Translations under genes and position numbers: made by a program
Shown: piece by piece, positions 7,608-15,034 of the stretch
Numbering within the stretch: the first letter of the stretch is position 1
How the letters are laid out: every line of letters starts with the position of its first letter
Notes under the pieces: generated by a model
The model's input: the letters and a program-made list of their open reading frames with translations, nothing else
The model's database searches: none
What the model was told of the DNA's origin: nothing
NCBI GenBank assembly: GCA_015686845.1
Contig: JADPRS010000034.1
Coordinates: forward strand, 1-35,257
Direction: 5' to 3'
Source: Lutibacter sp. B2
Lineage (GTDB): Bacteria; Bacillota; Clostridia; Peptostreptococcales; Thermotaleaceae
DNA: 35,257 bases

Positions 7608-7609
7608 CA

Positions 7610-7711
7610 CTATTTATTCTTAGAATTAAATGCTTTATTGAGTAAAAATGCAAATCCTATACCATAAAAACCAATCGTACACATCATCATAATTATAGAT
7701 GTTGAAGACAT
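7610..7711 (-). CDS. 33-residue MetS-like small subunit of the NSS transporter
   Basis: A hydrophobic microprotein beginning MSSTSIIMMM with one membrane helix (about residues 4-24) and a short basic tail ending NSKNK. Its ATG lies one base after the transporter's TAG stop. GGAGGGG lies in the end of the transporter gene at suitable distance, so the two are translationally linked. In Corynebacterium, MetS is a small membrane partner needed by the NSS-family methionine/alanine importer MetP. Annotated methionine/alanine importer small subunits of about this size and composition follow NSS genes in Firmicutes. A terminator follows immediately. Identification rests on size, hydrophobic pattern and position. 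Confidence 0.75.
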   Translation of the reverse strand: MSSTSIIMMMCTIGFYGIGFAFLLNKAFNSKNK

Positions 7712-7712
7712 T

Positions 7713-9212
7713 CTATTTCCCCTCCTTAACAGGAAGTTGCGTAATATCCCGTCCTTTTCCAATGGCTCTTGTAAAGATATTATTCGTAATCAATCCAAAG
7801 AAAATAATAATTACAAATTGAAATAAAATAGTTCCTACACTATAAACTTCAAATGGTTTCCACCAATTTTCTGGATCCCAACTTATAGCTTGCCATATCC
7901 ACCAACCAGTAATGAACACAAATAAAACAGGAAATAATCGTACACATACCGACCACCATTTTCCAATTTTAAAATCTGTCCATTCTGTATTGATCATTTT
8001 TGTTCTAATGGACTCTAATCCGTATTTCATTAAAGCAAATGCAACAAATAAACCACTTACCAGAAGCCCAATTCCTAATACCCAGTCTTGATTATTTAAG
8101 AAATCTAAGCTGTATGCCGATGGTATTCCCAAAAGCATGCCCATAACAATAATCGTAATGGTTGCTTTTTTCCTGCTGAATCCAGCATCCATTAAATTCC
8201 TTACACCTACCTCAATCATTGGTAATAAAGATGATAGGGCTGCGATTGCCATCGCCAAGAAAAATATAGATCCAATAATCCTTCCACCTGGCATAGTGGG
8301 AAATAGTTGAGCTAAATAAATGAAAGTTAGGCCTGTATTTCCAGATGCTAAAATTTCATTTGTAAATGCTTGCGTCGGTGATAACGCAAAAATTGCTGGT
8401 AAAATAGCAAGACCTGCAATAAGAGAACCTACATTATTTCCAAATCCCATAATCATGCAGTTTCCTGCAATATCTTCTTTTCTCTTCGTATATACTGCAT
8501 AGGTTATAATAAATCCCCATCCAGCTCCAGTTGACCAAGCTGCTTGCGTAAATGCGGCTAACCAAATTTTTGGATCTAAAAGCATATCTAATCTTGGACT
8601 AAACATGTATTCAAGTCCTTTTAAAGCGCCTGGTAAAGTAATAGATCTTATAGCCGCTGCAATTAATAATATAAATAAAGTGGGAATCATAATTTTACAA
8701 GCTTTCTCAATTCCATCCTTTACCCCTTTATAAATAATAACCCCTGCTATAAGCATAGATATAAAATGCAAAGGAATCGTTTGCCAAGGAGATGTAGTAA
8801 ACGTATTCCAAATGGCTTCTGTGGCTTCTGTTCCCATTCCTGCTTTAAATGTTCCTGATGCTGCTAATGTAAAGTATTTAATACACCATCCCATAATTAC
8901 TGAATAATAAAACATAATTGCTAAGCATATTACACAAATCCACGTTCCCATCCATGCAAACTTACGCCCTACAAAATCTCTAAATGCACCAATTGTTCCG
9001 AGACCTGTTTTTCTACCCATTACCATTTCGCCCATAAGAAGAGGAATCGCCCAAACAAATAATGCTATCGTCCACGCTATGATAAATGGGCCCCCTCCAT
9101 TAGCAGCAACTACCCTAGGAAATCTCCATATATTTCCTGTTCCAATAGCCATACCCATAGCAGCAGCAATAAATCCCCATCGACTTCCCCATTGTTCATT
9201 TTTTTGACTCAT
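7713..9212 (-). CDS. Sodium-dependent amino-acid transporter, NSS (SNF) family
   Basis: A cytoplasmic-membrane Na+-coupled importer of 499 residues with about 11-12 membrane helices. The N-terminal signature GFIAAAMGMAIGTGNIWRFP carries the TM1 sodium/substrate site. The region GNNVGSLIAGLAILPAIFAL and the TM8-like stretch before it are also NSS-like. The start has a GGAGG-type site. It is the first gene after a T-box leader whose specifier reads best as CCU (proline), and it is followed by a MetS-like subunit. The leader suggests induction by shortage of charged tRNA-Pro and hence proline uptake, although related MetP proteins carry methionine and alanine. The substrate is therefore uncertain. 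Confidence 0.88.
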   Translation of the reverse strand: MSQKNEQWGSRWGFIAAAMGMAIGTGNIWRFPRVVAANGGGPFIIAWTIALFVWAIPLLMGEMVMGRKTGLGTIGAFRDFVGRKFAWMGTWICVICLAIMFYYSVIMGWCIKYFTLAASGTFKAGMGTEATEAIWNTFTTSPWQTIPLHFISMLIAGVIIYKGVKDGIEKACKIMIPTLFILLIAAAIRSITLPGALKGLEYMFSPRLDMLLDPKIWLAAFTQAAWSTGAGWGFIITYAVYTKRKEDIAGNCMIMGFGNNVGSLIAGLAILPAIFALSPTQAFTNEILASGNTGLTFIYLAQLFPTMPGGRIIGSIFFLAMAIAALSSLLPMIEVGVRNLMDAGFSRKKATITIIVMGMLLGIPSAYSLDFLNNQDWVLGIGLLVSGLFVAFALMKYGLESIRTKMINTEWTDFKIGKWWSVCVRLFPVLFVFITGWWIWQAISWDPENWWKPFEVYSVGTILFQFVIIIFFGLITNNIFTRAIGKGRDITQLPVKEGK

Positions 9213-9258
9213 ATAGCTCCTCCTTCATTTCTAATGATTTTTTTAATTTTTTCCAACT

Positions 9259-9480
9259 AAAAAAAATCCTCATCCCAGAAAGGGACGAGAATTTACTCGC
9301 GGTACCACCCTAATTAACCATATAATGGTTCACTTTAGCTAATCGTAACGTGATTATACCCGTAATGGCTTTATCAACCATATGCTTCAGAGTAGGTTCA
9401 AAAAACTAGTTTATAAGCCTTTCAGCACTGGCTTACTCTCTGTAAAACATCATTTTCTTACTATTCTCCTTCGTCGCATT
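9259..9480 (-). promoter_or_regulatory. T-box leader of the NSS transporter operon, probable tRNA-Pro specificity
   Basis: The T-box sequence AGGGTGGTACCGCG is at 9298-9311 (minus strand). The terminator is CTCGTCCC pairing with GGGATGAG before eight T (from 9266 down to 9259). In stem I, a lower helix GGAG/CTCT closes a specifier loop with an AGTA motif on one side and GAACCTA on the other. Aligning it with the valine T-box in this window makes CCU (9394-9396) followed by A the specifier, hence proline. CUA (Leu) is the alternative. The UGGU acceptor-pairing bulge fits a tRNA with discriminator A. Confidence 0.9.
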
Positions 9481-9503
9481 TTAACATGTTTAAATTTTTC
9501 TTG

Positions 9504-9532
9504 ATTATATCAAACTATTTATATTCTGTCAA
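9504..9532 (-). promoter_or_regulatory. Consensus sigma-A promoter of the T-box/NSS operon
   Basis: Minus strand TTGACA, 17-bp spacer, TATAAT, a perfect consensus. The -35 overlaps the stop codon of the upstream deacetylase gene. Confidence 0.9.
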
Positions 9533-10302
9533 TTCTCATCTTTTTTCTTTTGCATTCCTGTATGATCCATATAATAATCATCTTTTATAATCAAATCAGA
9601 TATGGGCACAATCTCATAGCCATCTTTTTGCAGTCTTTCAATCACAAGTGGCAAATATTCCAATACATATTTTGCATTGTTGTGAAATAATACAATTGAT
9701 CCATTTTTTATATTTCGTGTAACCCTATCTACAACTGGTTCTGTCCCTAATTCCTTCCAATCTAGCGAATCTACATCCCATTGAATCGTATAATATCCAT
9801 TTTCTTTTGCCGTATTAATTAATAAATTATTATAGTCTCCAAAAGGTGGTCTAAATAATATTGGCATTACCCCAGTAAGTTCTTTAATCTTTTCTCCTGT
9901 TTTATTTAGTTCCTGTGCTATTTGTTCCTTTGATAATTTTGTCATATGCGGATGCGTACTAGAATGATTTGCAACATTATGGCCTTGATCATGTATCTTT
10001 TTTACCATATCTGGATATTTGTCAACCCAAAAACCAACTAAAAAGAAGGTAGATTTTATATTGTATTTATCCAAAATATCCAATATGCCATTTGTATATT
10101 GGTCTCCCCATGCTGCATCAAAACTTATTGCAATCTTCTTCTCATTTGTATCTACAGAATAAATAGGTAAAACTTTATCTCTACTCATTACACCAACAAT
10201 GCGATTTCCAAAATCATGAAAATATAAAAAAGCTGTACTTACAATCAGCACAATCAATAAACCAAATAAAACCTTTCTTCTATTAATCACCCATATTTTC
10301 AT
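9529..10302 (-). CDS. Membrane-anchored polysaccharide deacetylase, PdaB-like
   Basis: A carbohydrate-esterase-4 fold protein that probably acts on peptidoglycan outside the membrane or in the spore cortex. An N-terminal anchor helix spans residues about 12-27. The catalytic block reads ISFDAAWGD where general family members have TFDDG, as I recall for the sporulation protein PdaB. The metal-binding HSSTHPHM motif and the RPPFGDYN substrate-groove motif are both present, as is the late IVLFHNN block with its catalytic His. Its 257 residues match PdaB. AGGGGGAT precedes the start. PdaB homologues are needed for spore integrity, and other sporulation genes are nearby, but no sporulation promoter was identified. 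Confidence 0.85.
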   Translation of the reverse strand: MKIWVINRRKVLFGLLIVLIVSTAFLYFHDFGNRIVGVMSRDKVLPIYSVDTNEKKIAISFDAAWGDQYTNGILDILDKYNIKSTFFLVGFWVDKYPDMVKKIHDQGHNVANHSSTHPHMTKLSKEQIAQELNKTGEKIKELTGVMPILFRPPFGDYNNLLINTAKENGYYTIQWDVDSLDWKELGTEPVVDRVTRNIKNGSIVLFHNNAKYVLEYLPLVIERLQKDGYEIVPISDLIIKDDYYMDHTGMQKKKDEN

Positions 10303-10384
10303 GGCGATCCCCCTTTTATCTCACCTTTGTATTTTTACTACTATAAATTTTATTCTAACAATCCTATTCTTATGCTAAAAATAG

Positions 10385-10416
10385 AAAAAACAGTTAGTGA
10401 TATTTTCACTAACTGT
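10385..10416 (-). terminator. Terminator of the deacetylase lipoprotein gene
   Basis: An 11-bp stem ACAGTTAGTGA (10390-10400) with TCACTAACTGT (10406-10416). The minus strand continues into TTTTTT. Confidence 0.88.
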
Positions 10417-10440
10417 CCTTTTGATCATTTGTCTTCTTAC

Positions 10441-11535
10441 TTATTGTTCTATCGTATACGTTCTAACTTTCTTTTTTCCAATTCTATTCATATCAATTAC
10501 ATCTTCATAATTTTTAGGAATTGTAATTGTTTCCGAATCTCCATCAGACACATATGCTACTTTAGTGCCTTTATCAAAAGATTTAAACCAATCATACATG
10601 CCTACACCTTGTACATACTTTTGAAGATCACTTGCTCTTACTCTATGAATTGCAAGAGGATTAAAGTCTTTATGAAAAGGAGATTTGTACGGATCCCATC
10701 CAACATTTAAAATAGCAATATTTTTGTAATGTACGCCTTCATAATCTCCCTCTGCAAGATCTTTATATAAACTCTTATCTTTTGGTCTTGACCCAAATGG
10801 AAGGGCGTGTGTATTCACTTCATAATCTGGAAGATATTTATTAACTAATTTTACTATTTGTCCAAGTTCTTTTTGTATTCTCCCAGCATCCGTATTTATA
10901 TAATTTACATGTGTAGCAGTATGATTTCCAATATCCATTCCTTTTTCTACAATATATTTTAACTTATACTCTAAATATTCTTCCTGCCCAAAAGGAATAT
11001 TATCATTTATAAGAAATGTAACTTCTAAAGGAAAATCTGGATGTTCCTTATTGAATTTTTCAAAAATAGCAACTGCACAATCTGGATCGATTTCTATCTC
11101 TCCATTTTCTTTCTTTATGATATTAAAATTATTTTGCCATCCATCATCAAAAGTGATGACGATAGGCTTATATCCTGCTTCAGTAGTAATATTTCCGGTT
11201 GCATAGTCTTTCAAACTAATAGGTCTGTACCCATTTTCATATAAATATTCTAAATCTTTCCTAAGATTGTCTGGTGTTCTTGTAAACTCAGCTTCCGGCT
11301 CTTTTATACTATGATACATAAGAACCATAATTTGACCTGCCTCATTTGGCTTAATTTCTTGTAAATCAATTTCCTTCTTTTCCGCTACTTTCTCTAGAAC
11401 CTCTTTTTCTTGTTGTATAACTGGATTTTCTTTTTGTACTTTTTCTTTTTCTACAGAAGGAGAAGATGTAGCACATCCGGTTATAAGTAAACTAGCTGCA
11501 AGTGTTAATACAATCATTTTTTTGTTTAATTTCAT
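10441..11535 (-). CDS. Polysaccharide deacetylase family lipoprotein
   Basis: An exported lipoprotein of 364 residues. The signal peptide ends in the lipobox LITGC (Cys21), so it is anchored on the outer face of the membrane. A low-complexity Glu/Lys linker (about 25-65) precedes the deacetylase domain. That domain has LMYHSI, the catalytic block VITFDDGW and the metal-binding GNHTATH, all standard for carbohydrate-esterase 4. The C-terminal extension (about 300-364) is not recognised. The target is probably peptidoglycan or a surface polysaccharide. The gene has a strong terminator and lies 23 bases after the QueG-like gene, which may share its transcript. Confidence 0.85.
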   Translation of the reverse strand: MKLNKKMIVLTLAASLLITGCATSSPSVEKEKVQKENPVIQQEKEVLEKVAEKKEIDLQEIKPNEAGQIMVLMYHSIKEPEAEFTRTPDNLRKDLEYLYENGYRPISLKDYATGNITTEAGYKPIVITFDDGWQNNFNIIKKENGEIEIDPDCAVAIFEKFNKEHPDFPLEVTFLINDNIPFGQEEYLEYKLKYIVEKGMDIGNHTATHVNYINTDAGRIQKELGQIVKLVNKYLPDYEVNTHALPFGSRPKDKSLYKDLAEGDYEGVHYKNIAILNVGWDPYKSPFHKDFNPLAIHRVRASDLQKYVQGVGMYDWFKSFDKGTKVAYVSDGDSETITIPKNYEDVIDMNRIGKKKVRTYTIEQ

Positions 11536-11558
11536 GTTTATTTCCTCCCTTATTCTCT

Positions 11559-12251
11559 TTACCTTTTAATAACCATCTTTCCTTGTGGACATACTTTTAT
11601 GCAAATCCCACATACAGACCCTCTTCCTATATGCTGATAATGATTATGCATATGCATACTACAAGCTTTTACATCGATCAGTTCTTCTCTTGAAATACCT
11701 GGGTACCATGTATTTCCTCTAAGTGCTAATGATGGACAAGCAAGAACACATTCTCTACATGTTCCACATCTAGACTGTGTACTAGCTTCATCATAACATA
11801 ATTCCATGTCCGTAAGAACAGTTCCTAATCTAACGCGAGAACCAAATTCTTCCGTCACCAAACATGCACTCTTTCCAATCCATCCTAATCCTGACATGGT
11901 GGCCGCCGTTCTATGCTGAAAAATTCCACTGTATTTATTACCATCTATATTAACGGACTGAGAAGCAGGAATCGGCATGGCCAAATAGCCCCAATTTTGA
12001 AGTTGCATAGCAATTTTTAATGTAATTTGATCTATAAAAGCATTTACTGTACGATAATGGTGAAAATAAGTATGTGTAGGTTTCCCTTCAATTTGGCTAA
12101 TAATTTCATCTGACAATCGAATAGCAATGGAAATACCTGTTTTAAGATGTTTATACTCTTTTGGCAAAACATGACTTACATCAGCAAATCCTACTTTAGA
12201 CACACCCCATTCTTTAATCTGATTCTTAAAATCTAAACTTTTTTGCATCAT
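11559..12251 (-). CDS. Short QueG-like double-cluster iron-sulfur protein
   Basis: 230 residues related to the catalytic and ferredoxin parts of epoxyqueuosine reductase (QueG). Two [4Fe-4S] motifs are visible: CGTCRECVLACP, with its partner Cys in the second motif, and CGICIKVCP near the C-terminus with an extra upstream Cys. The TAATMSGLGWIGKSACLVTEEFG block is the conserved QueG-like segment. The HEAT-repeat tRNA-binding domain of true QueG is missing (full length about 350-380), so queuosine synthesis is doubtful. It may be a general corrinoid- or electron-transfer reductase. GGAGGT lies 11 bases before the start. It probably leads a short transcript with the deacetylase lipoprotein. Confidence 0.75.
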   Translation of the reverse strand: MMQKSLDFKNQIKEWGVSKVGFADVSHVLPKEYKHLKTGISIAIRLSDEIISQIEGKPTHTYFHHYRTVNAFIDQITLKIAMQLQNWGYLAMPIPASQSVNIDGNKYSGIFQHRTAATMSGLGWIGKSACLVTEEFGSRVRLGTVLTDMELCYDEASTQSRCGTCRECVLACPSLALRGNTWYPGISREELIDVKACSMHMHNHYQHIGRGSVCGICIKVCPQGKMVIKR

Positions 12252-12403
12252 ATCTATCTAATACCTCCATAAATTTCATACTCAAAATGCCAATATATTC
12301 TCACATATTGGAATAAAACTTAAATATCTACAATCTCACCTTTTATTATACATCATAACATAATATACTATCATATTTCCTTTACAAATTGGTTAAATTA
12401 TTA

Positions 12404-12426
12404 GTACAACATACTATATGTTGTAC
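12404..12426 (+). promoter_or_regulatory. 23-bp perfect palindrome overlapping a candidate sigma-G -10 of the SASP gene
   Basis: Arms GTACAACATA (12404-12413) and TATGTTGTAC (12417-12426) flank CTA. The heptamer CATACTA (12410-12416), typical of forespore -10 elements, lies inside it. The -35 is poor. It sits about 50 bases before the spore-protein start and could be an operator or a 5' hairpin. Confidence 0.55.
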
Positions 12427-12473
12427 AGGAAGTTAATTTATTATAATTATAACCCAAAATAGGAGGAACTAAA

Positions 12474-12683
12474 ATGACAAACAATAAAGCAGTAGTACCT
12501 GAAGCTAGAATGGCATTAAATCAAATGAAAACTGAAGTAGCAAGTGAACTTGGTCTTGCAAATTATGAAAGCATGGATAAAGGAAATTTAACTTCTAGAC
12601 AAAATGGTTATGTTGGTGGAAGCATGACTAAAAAACTTGTAGAAAGTGCAGAAAGAAATTTATCTGGTAATGCTCCTCAATAA
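12474..12683 (+). CDS. Small acid-soluble spore protein, alpha/beta type
   Basis: A DNA-coating spore protein of 69 residues that protects forespore DNA and is degraded by the GPR protease at germination. The protease recognition segment KTEVASELGL (about residues 19-28) and the C-terminal block GGSMTKKLVESAERNL (about 47-62) are family signatures. GGAGG lies at normal spacing before the ATG. It is transcribed alone from a probable forespore promoter and followed by a very long terminator. This gene is direct evidence that the organism forms endospores. Confidence 0.96.
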   Translation: MTNNKAVVPEARMALNQMKTEVASELGLANYESMDKGNLTSRQNGYVGGSMTKKLVESAERNLSGNAPQ

Positions 12684-12742
12684 AAAACATAAAAATAAAA
12701 GAGATTTGACTGAGTCAAATCTCTTTTATTTTTATGTTTTTT
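12682..12742 (+). terminator. Terminator of the SASP gene
   Basis: A perfect 29-bp stem (12682-12710 with 12714-12742) closed by the triloop TGA and rich in A-T at its base, ending in T-runs. It is much longer than usual, and such stability fits a stored spore transcript. Confidence 0.9.
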
Positions 12743-12797
12743 TAATTATAATATGCTATAATCATTATATTAACAGCTTAATGAAGTGGGTGAAAAT

Positions 12798-13328
12798 ATG
12801 CTCGTTAACAATACAAAAGAACTAGCACATCACAAATTAATATTACTGTATATACTCGACAGATTCTCAACACCTTTAACAAATACGCAAATTACTCAAT
12901 TTGTTATGGAAAAAGACTATATGAATTATTTTTCATTTCAACAATTTTTAGGAGATTTAGTTAAAACGAAAATGATAGAACATAGTAAAAGTAACAACAC
13001 TTTTTTTTACTTAATCACAGAAAAAGGTAGCAAAACACTGCATTATTTTAAAAATCGTCTTTCAAATGAATTAATTGAAAAATTAGAAGAAGATATTGTA
13101 TCAAAAAAACAAATATGGCTAAAAGAAACGCAAGTTTCTTCTCATTACACTAAAAAAAATGACAATGAATATATTGTAGACTTAAAAGTAGTTGAGAATG
13201 AAATAACACTAATAGATTTACAATTAAATGTAGTTTCAAATAAACAAGCTAAACAAATTTGTGAAAAATGGAAAAATGAAGCGCCTACATTATATGGAGC
13301 CATCATCAATCTACTCATTCAAACATAA
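12798..13328 (+). CDS. DUF4364 family protein, winged-helix-like
   Basis: About 176 residues. The N-terminal half (about 5-75) looks like a winged helix (LILLYILDRF, NTQITQFVM, FLGDLVKTKMI, then FYLITEKGSKTLHYF) and resembles the clostridial DUF4364 family. The C-terminal half is a mixed alpha/beta region without recognisable motif. Function is unknown; DNA binding is an inference from the fold. The open frame can be read from a GTG at 12786, but the sequence around it is itself the binding site (GTGGGTG) for the ATG at 12798, which is preferred. It converges on the YVTN gene. Confidence 0.8.
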   Translation: MLVNNTKELAHHKLILLYILDRFSTPLTNTQITQFVMEKDYMNYFSFQQFLGDLVKTKMIEHSKSNNTFFYLITEKGSKTLHYFKNRLSNELIEKLEEDIVSKKQIWLKETQVSSHYTKKNDNEYIVDLKVVENEITLIDLQLNVVSNKQAKQICEKWKNEAPTLYGAIINLLIQT

Positions 13329-13393
13329 AAGTCTAACTTGATTCAGGGGAGGTTTTCGATTTTCTTCCACTGAATCTTAGAAAGACTTTTATG
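13323..13393. terminator. Bidirectional terminator between DUF4364 and YVTN genes
   Basis: Outer arms CATAAAAGTCT and AGACTTTTATG plus an inner GATTCAG/CTGAATC stem around a pyrimidine-rich loop. It serves two converging genes. Confidence 0.75.
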
Positions 13394-13395
13394 TT

Positions 13396-14340
13396 TTATA
13401 TGGATACAATGGCACTTGGTTCTATTCCCACTTGTATAGATTTTATAAGTTTATGTTTTTTTATATCAATAATCGATACTGTATTATCCTGCACATCACA
13501 AACAAATAAGTATTTATTATCTTTATCTATACTAATACTACCAGGCATTCTTCCTACATAAATTCTATCAACAATCTTTCCTTCTTTAAGGTCAAGAACA
13601 CTCACTGCATTTAACTCCGCATCTGTAATATATATTTTTTTTTCATCCCTTCCTAATACGGCGCCCATTAACATCTTTCCTACTTTTATCTTCTCTACTA
13701 TTTTGAATTTCTTCGCATCTATAATTGTAATACTTCCTCTTTTCATATTCGAAAAACTTGTATTTACCACAAATATTAATGTCCCATCTTTATTTAAGGT
13801 CATATGGTATGGATTCAAATTAACATCAATACTACTTTCTATCTCATTCGTAGCAATATCTATTATATTCAATTTATTTGGATGTAAATTTGTAACATAT
13901 AATTTCTTACAATCTTTACTAAGCTTTAAATCATGAGGCATGCTTCCCGTAGGTATTTGTGTCAATAATTCTCCTGTGGTAAGATTTAATACTGAAATTG
14001 AATTGGAATCTGTATTCGTTACATAGATCATCTTATTTTTTTTACAAACTTCTATATGACTTGGGCAGCTTCCTGCACTAATATTTTGAATCACTTTATT
14101 TTGAATTAAATCTACTACGCTAATACTTGAATCATGGGAATTTGTAACATAAAGATATCTATTATTATAATCTAAAACAGCATCATGTGGTCCTAGGGCT
14201 GGTTTGTTTTCTATGGATAGTAAACAATTAATATTAAGGTTAATTTTATATATTTCACGCATACTTAATAAATCTATTACAGAAATAGTATCGTCCCCCA
14301 TATTTGTTACAAAAATTAAATTTTTAAAATTATTTTTCAT
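13396..14340 (-). CDS. YVTN-repeat beta-propeller protein
   Basis: About 314 residues composed of roughly seven beta-propeller blades with repeated YVTN-type cores (IFVTNMGDDTISVIDL, YLYVTNSHDSSISVVDL, IYVTNTDSNSISVLNL, LYVTNLHPNKLNIID and later copies) at about 42-residue spacing. Such propellers act as binding scaffolds; some related proteins are enzymes or surface proteins. No signal peptide is visible, so it is probably cytoplasmic or in the spore. The open frame extends 30 codons upstream, but AGGGGTGAAGGG lies before the ATG at 14340, so that start is chosen. It is divergent from the TSCPD gene. The ligand is unknown. Confidence 0.82.
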   Translation of the reverse strand: MKNNFKNLIFVTNMGDDTISVIDLLSMREIYKINLNINCLLSIENKPALGPHDAVLDYNNRYLYVTNSHDSSISVVDLIQNKVIQNISAGSCPSHIEVCKKNKMIYVTNTDSNSISVLNLTTGELLTQIPTGSMPHDLKLSKDCKKLYVTNLHPNKLNIIDIATNEIESSIDVNLNPYHMTLNKDGTLIFVVNTSFSNMKRGSITIIDAKKFKIVEKIKVGKMLMGAVLGRDEKKIYITDAELNAVSVLDLKEGKIVDRIYVGRMPGSISIDKDNKYLFVCDVQDNTVSIIDIKKHKLIKSIQVGIEPSAIVSI

Positions 14341-14481
14341 CCCTTCACCCCTAGACCTATAAACATATCTACTTGTTATCACTATATGCACATATCTATT
14401 TATTGTGATTTTTTTATTGACCGATTCCAATTAATATATTAATATATCTTTTAGACATTAAAGTTAATAGGAGGCTATAAA

Positions 14482-14733
14482 ATGAATATATTTAAACCAT
14501 CAGGCGTATGTGCAAAGGAAATCGAATTCACGATTGAGGATAATAAAGTAAAAAATGTAATGTTCTACGGGGGATGTCCAGGAAGTCATCTTGGCATATC
14601 TCAGTTAATTAAAGAAATGACTGTTAGTGAAGCAATAGAAAAACTTCGTGGTATTACCTGTGGACCAAGATCTACATCTTGCCCAGATCAACTTTCGAAA
14701 GCTTTAGAAGAGTATCAAAAATCAATAGCTTAA
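14482..14733 (+). CDS. TSCPD-domain protein (TIGR03905-like, four conserved Cys)
   Basis: 83 residues with four conserved cysteines: GVCAKEI (Cys10), YGGCPGSHLG (about Cys32), GITCGPRSTSCPD (about Cys60 and Cys67). The last motif gives the TSCPD domain its name; the same module forms the C-terminus of some ribonucleotide reductases. Stand-alone copies of this size are common in Clostridia and have no established role. Metal binding is an inference. The start has GGAGG at ideal spacing. A convergent terminator follows. Confidence 0.9.
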   Translation: MNIFKPSGVCAKEIEFTIEDNKVKNVMFYGGCPGSHLGISQLIKEMTVSEAIEKLRGITCGPRSTSCPDQLSKALEEYQKSIA

Positions 14734-14738
14734 ATATC

Positions 14739-14767
14739 AAAGGGAAAAGATCTGATCCTTTCCCTTT
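14739..14767. terminator. Convergent terminator after the TSCPD gene
   Basis: AAAGGGAAAAGATC pairs with GATCCTTTCCCTTT with one mismatch, between two converging genes. Confidence 0.75.
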
Positions 14768-14972
14768 AATAAAAATCCAAAATATTATTGTAAAGTGCTT
14801 CTTTTGAACACTTCAACTTTCTTTTTTTTGCTTCTGCAATCATTTCATTACATATATGAATAATCTCACTTCCATTCCCTTCTCTTCTCATTTTTTTAAA
14901 CACATTGTGTGCCTTACAAATGAGTTCTTCATCCGTATATTTCTTGTATGATCTAAATTTAATGACTTTCAT
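14766..14972 (-). CDS. Hypothetical small basic protein
   Basis: 68 residues, Lys/Arg-rich and predicted mostly helical (MKVIKFRSYKKYTDEELI, then KAHNVFKKM). Two Cys are present in the middle and one near the end. I do not recognise a family. The frame extends nine codons upstream to 14999, but GGGGG lies seven bases before the ATG at 14972, which is chosen. It lies between the TSCPD gene (convergent) and the first symporter gene, whose transcript could run into it. Confidence 0.6.
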   Translation of the reverse strand: MKVIKFRSYKKYTDEELICKAHNVFKKMRREGNGSEIIHICNEMIAEAKKRKLKCSKEALYNNILDFY

Positions 14973-15034
14973 AAGAAAACCCCCATCCATATATTTCAAT
15001 ATATGAACGAAGGTTTTTGTTTATGTGTATTTTA

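Noticed and set aside
7509-7610. Extended N-terminus of the Mur-ligase-like gene starting at 7610
   Set aside because: The extension crosses the terminator hairpin of the upstream operon and has no ribosome binding site, whereas 7508 has one.
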